Origin: Nostoc sp. CHAB 5715
GTDB taxonomy: Bacteria; Cyanobacteriota; Cyanobacteriia; Cyanobacteriales; Nostocaceae
Assembly (NCBI RefSeq): GCF_020829685.1
Contig: NZ_JAIVFR010000417.1
Coordinates: 1-6,215, forward strand
Length of the DNA stretch: 6,215 nt
Direction of reading: 5' to 3'
Position numbers and translations under genes: made by a program. The notes under the pieces were generated by a model. It saw nothing but the letters and a program-made list of their open reading frames with translations. It was not told the DNA's origin and did no database searches. Shown piece after piece: positions 4,762-6,215 of this stretch (position 1 is its first letter; each line of letters begins with the position of its first letter).

Positions 4762-5148
4762 ATCTTGAACATACTCTTGCTGTGTAACTAAAGCTACCTC
4801 AGCCCGAACAAATTCTCGACCTAAATAAGCTGCATGATTGAATTGAGTTACAGGAGAGGGCTGAGTTTCTTCAAAAATCCTCACGCAAAGTTCTTTCGCC
4901 GTCCTCGCGCTAAAAACAGTTGTGTGAGTTCGTTCTACCTTTCCTCGTGCAGGAATTACCTTTCCCGTTTCGGGATCGACAGCTAAACCGCGATCGTCAA
5001 TCACATTTGTAAAATGCTTGGCATAAATTAACCCGGCATCTCGATCCAAGTAAATAATGAAATATCCACCTGGATCAAGGTCAATATGGCGCTGGGAAAG
5101 TTTATCATCAATTGCGGCTAAATCTTCAACTATTAAATCCATAAGCAT
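4759..5148 (-). CDS. DUF4346-type conserved cyanobacterial protein
   Basis: This 129-aa protein is soluble and has no signal peptide. It matches, from memory, the DUF4346 family, which has no established function. Recognisable blocks are LDPGGYFIIYLDRDAGLIYAKHFTN (residues 24-48), LAVDPETGKVIPARG (55-69), TAKELCVRIFEE (83-94) and HAAYLGREFVRAEVALVTQQEYVQD (105-129). The length fits a stand-alone single-domain member. The start could be Met1 (5148) or Met3 (5142); no ribosome site decides between them. It follows the FemAB-like gene on the same strand after 173 bp, which includes a heptamer array, so co-transcription is possible but not shown. Its 3' end abuts the stem-loop shared with psb32. 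The family call is made without a profile search; the gene itself is secure from its coherent conserved blocks. Confidence 0.75.
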   Translation of the reverse strand: MLMDLIVEDLAAIDDKLSQRHIDLDPGGYFIIYLDRDAGLIYAKHFTNVIDDRGLAVDPETGKVIPARGKVERTHTTVFSARTAKELCVRIFEETQPSPVTQFNHAAYLGREFVRAEVALVTQQEYVQD

Positions 5149-5230
5149 TCTAAAAAGAAATTTTCTTTCTTGAGGGTTTTTTGACTCTATATCAAGTGTA
5201 ATTCGTCGTTCACCCTCTGACTTGAAAGTT

Positions 5231-5258
5231 GGGAGTAGGGAGTGGTGAGTGGTGAGTG
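5231..5258. repeat. Tandem heptamer array, GGGAGTG/GTGAGTG x4
   Basis: The units are GGGAGTA, GGGAGTG, GTGAGTG and GTGAGTG, followed by GGGG. Read on the minus strand this is CACTCCC, the same family as the array at 2770-2797. It lies in the 173-bp gap upstream of the DUF4346 gene, where it separates that gene from the FemAB-like gene. Confidence 0.8.
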
Positions 5259-5321
5259 GGGAAAGACTACTTTCATGCTTGGTTGTGAAACTTGCTTCAT
5301 CGGGACTGCCTTGGCAAACTT

Positions 5322-6215
5322 TTAAGAATCTCGGTTACTAAATGGCAACTCTGCATTAATTGCCTCAATTTCCTGCTGTTCGAGTTGATTCACTTCCTTA
5401 ATATAGGGACGTAAAATTTGTCCTAAACGATTATTGTAAAAGCGGTGCAAACTATGATTGGGCATGGCGGGGAAACCGCGCCGTTTTTTGTGACGCCCGC
5501 CCGCGCCAGGGTCAAAAATTTGGATACCGTTAGCGATCGCCCACTCAATCGGTGCATAATAGCAAGCATCAAAATGTAAGCAATCTATTTCTTGAAAACT
5601 TCCCCAATAGCGTCCATAGAGTTTGTCACCTTTAAACAAACAAAAGGACATTCCTAAAGGATGAGAGTTATCTTGCTCGCTATATGCAGCAAAAAACAAG
5701 ACTCGATGGCGATAATCGGCGTGTAACTGCTCAAAAAACCTCCGTGTGAGATATTTACTACCCCACCAGCCAAACTTATCACAGGTGTCAGCATAGAATT
5801 GGTGCATCAAGGGAAATAAAGACTGAGGAATTTCATCACCAGTTAGAGGTTGCAATCGTAAACCTGCTTTTTCCACAGCTTTGCGTTCCCGCTTGATATT
5901 GCGGCGCTGATTGGCGTTGAAAACTTTCAAGTAGTCATCAAAAGTTTTAAACCCAGCATTTTCCCAGACGTAGCTGTGGTGCAGCCAAGTTGTAAAACCA
6001 TGCCGTTCCAGCATCGGACGCCATTCGGGATCGACGTAAAGAAAATGACACCCAGAAATTCGATTTTTGGCGCAAAAAGTGTCAATTTCATGCACCATAA
6101 TCGCGGTGATTTCGTCTTCATCTTCTCCTGGGGCAATTAAGAACCGATAGCCTTCAGCTGGGGTAAATGGTGTCATTCCCAGCAATTTTGGGTAATATTG
6201 GACTCCGATGCGATC
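5322..6215 (-). CDS. FemAB-like / GNAT-fold acyltransferase, 5' end outside window
   Basis: The 297 visible residues match the FemAB-like family (PF04339, formerly DUF482; COG3146), predicted acyl- or aminoacyl-transferases with paired GNAT folds. The substrate in cyanobacteria is not established; relation to peptidoglycan-modifying Fem proteins is only by fold. Seen blocks include YYPKLLGMTPFTPAEGYRF at the window edge, FNANQRRNIKRERKAVEKAGL, KFGWWGSKYLTRRFFEQL, LYGRYWGSFQEIDCLHFDACYY, and IQIFDPGAGGRHKKRRGF. There is no signal peptide or membrane helix in the visible part. A TTG at 6185 is not the start: the frame stays open to 6215 and encodes family-like residues (DRIGVQYYPKL) before it. 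Family members are usually near 390 aa, so roughly 90 residues lie beyond the edge. One HIP1 octamer is inside. It may be co-transcribed with the DUF4346 gene. Confidence 0.9.
   Translation of the reverse strand, partial: DRIGVQYYPKLLGMTPFTPAEGYRFLIAPGEDEDEITAIMVHEIDTFCAKNRISGCHFLYVDPEWRPMLERHGFTTWLHHSYVWENAGFKTFDDYLKVFNANQRRNIKRERKAVEKAGLRLQPLTGDEIPQSLFPLMHQFYADTCDKFGWWGSKYLTRRFFEQLHADYRHRVLFFAAYSEQDNSHPLGMSFCLFKGDKLYGRYWGSFQEIDCLHFDACYYAPIEWAIANGIQIFDPGAGGRHKKRRGFPAMPNHSLHRFYNNRLGQILRPYIKEVNQLEQQEIEAINAELPFSNRDS

Overview
The window looks like chromosomal DNA of a filamentous, probably heterocyst-forming (Nostoc/Calothrix-type) cyanobacterium. Three observations support this: five copies of the HIP1 octamer GCGATCGC in 6.2 kb; a Psb32-type TPM-domain protein, a photosystem II repair factor; and intergenic DNA packed with tandem heptamers, palindromes and short inverted-repeat elements of the kind typical of Nostocales. 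The genus is inferred.

Layout. Positions 1-748 hold no gene but are dense in repeats: a stem-loop, a TAATAGC heptamer array, a run of four hairpins sharing a TGAA/TTCA loop, and fragments of dispersed repeats. They end in a structured leader before a 131-aa secreted protein of unknown function (749-1144, +), which is followed by an intrinsic terminator at 1284-1310. Positions 1311-1727 hold a MITE-like element, a HIP1 site and a repeat fragment. An AT-rich gene for an unrecognised four-helix membrane protein follows (1728-2483, +). Positions 2484-2882 contain a 150-bp element with 27-bp terminal inverted repeats, then a 98-bp inverted-repeat unit enclosing four heptamers.

The right half is more conventional. 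surE (2883-3569, -) diverges from psb32 (3956-4693, +) across a 386-bp spacer with a strong hairpin that could adopt two mutually exclusive pairings. psb32 converges on a DUF4346-type gene (4759-5148, -); the 65 bp between them is a heptamer-built stem-loop that could end transcripts from both sides. Upstream of that gene on the minus strand, after another heptamer array, lies a FemAB-like/GNAT-fold acyltransferase gene (5322-6215, -). Its reading frame is open to the window edge, so its start lies outside.

The genes do not form one pathway. SurE (nucleotide phosphatase), Psb32 (thylakoid PSII repair), DUF4346 and the FemAB-like protein are core-type cyanobacterial genes. The secreted 131-aa protein and the membrane protein sit in a repeat-rich island and look accessory. 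No mobile-element protein, CRISPR array, tRNA or rRNA was seen. The main points of interest are non-coding: nested miniature elements, heptamer arrays at five places, and the possible RNA switch between surE and psb32.
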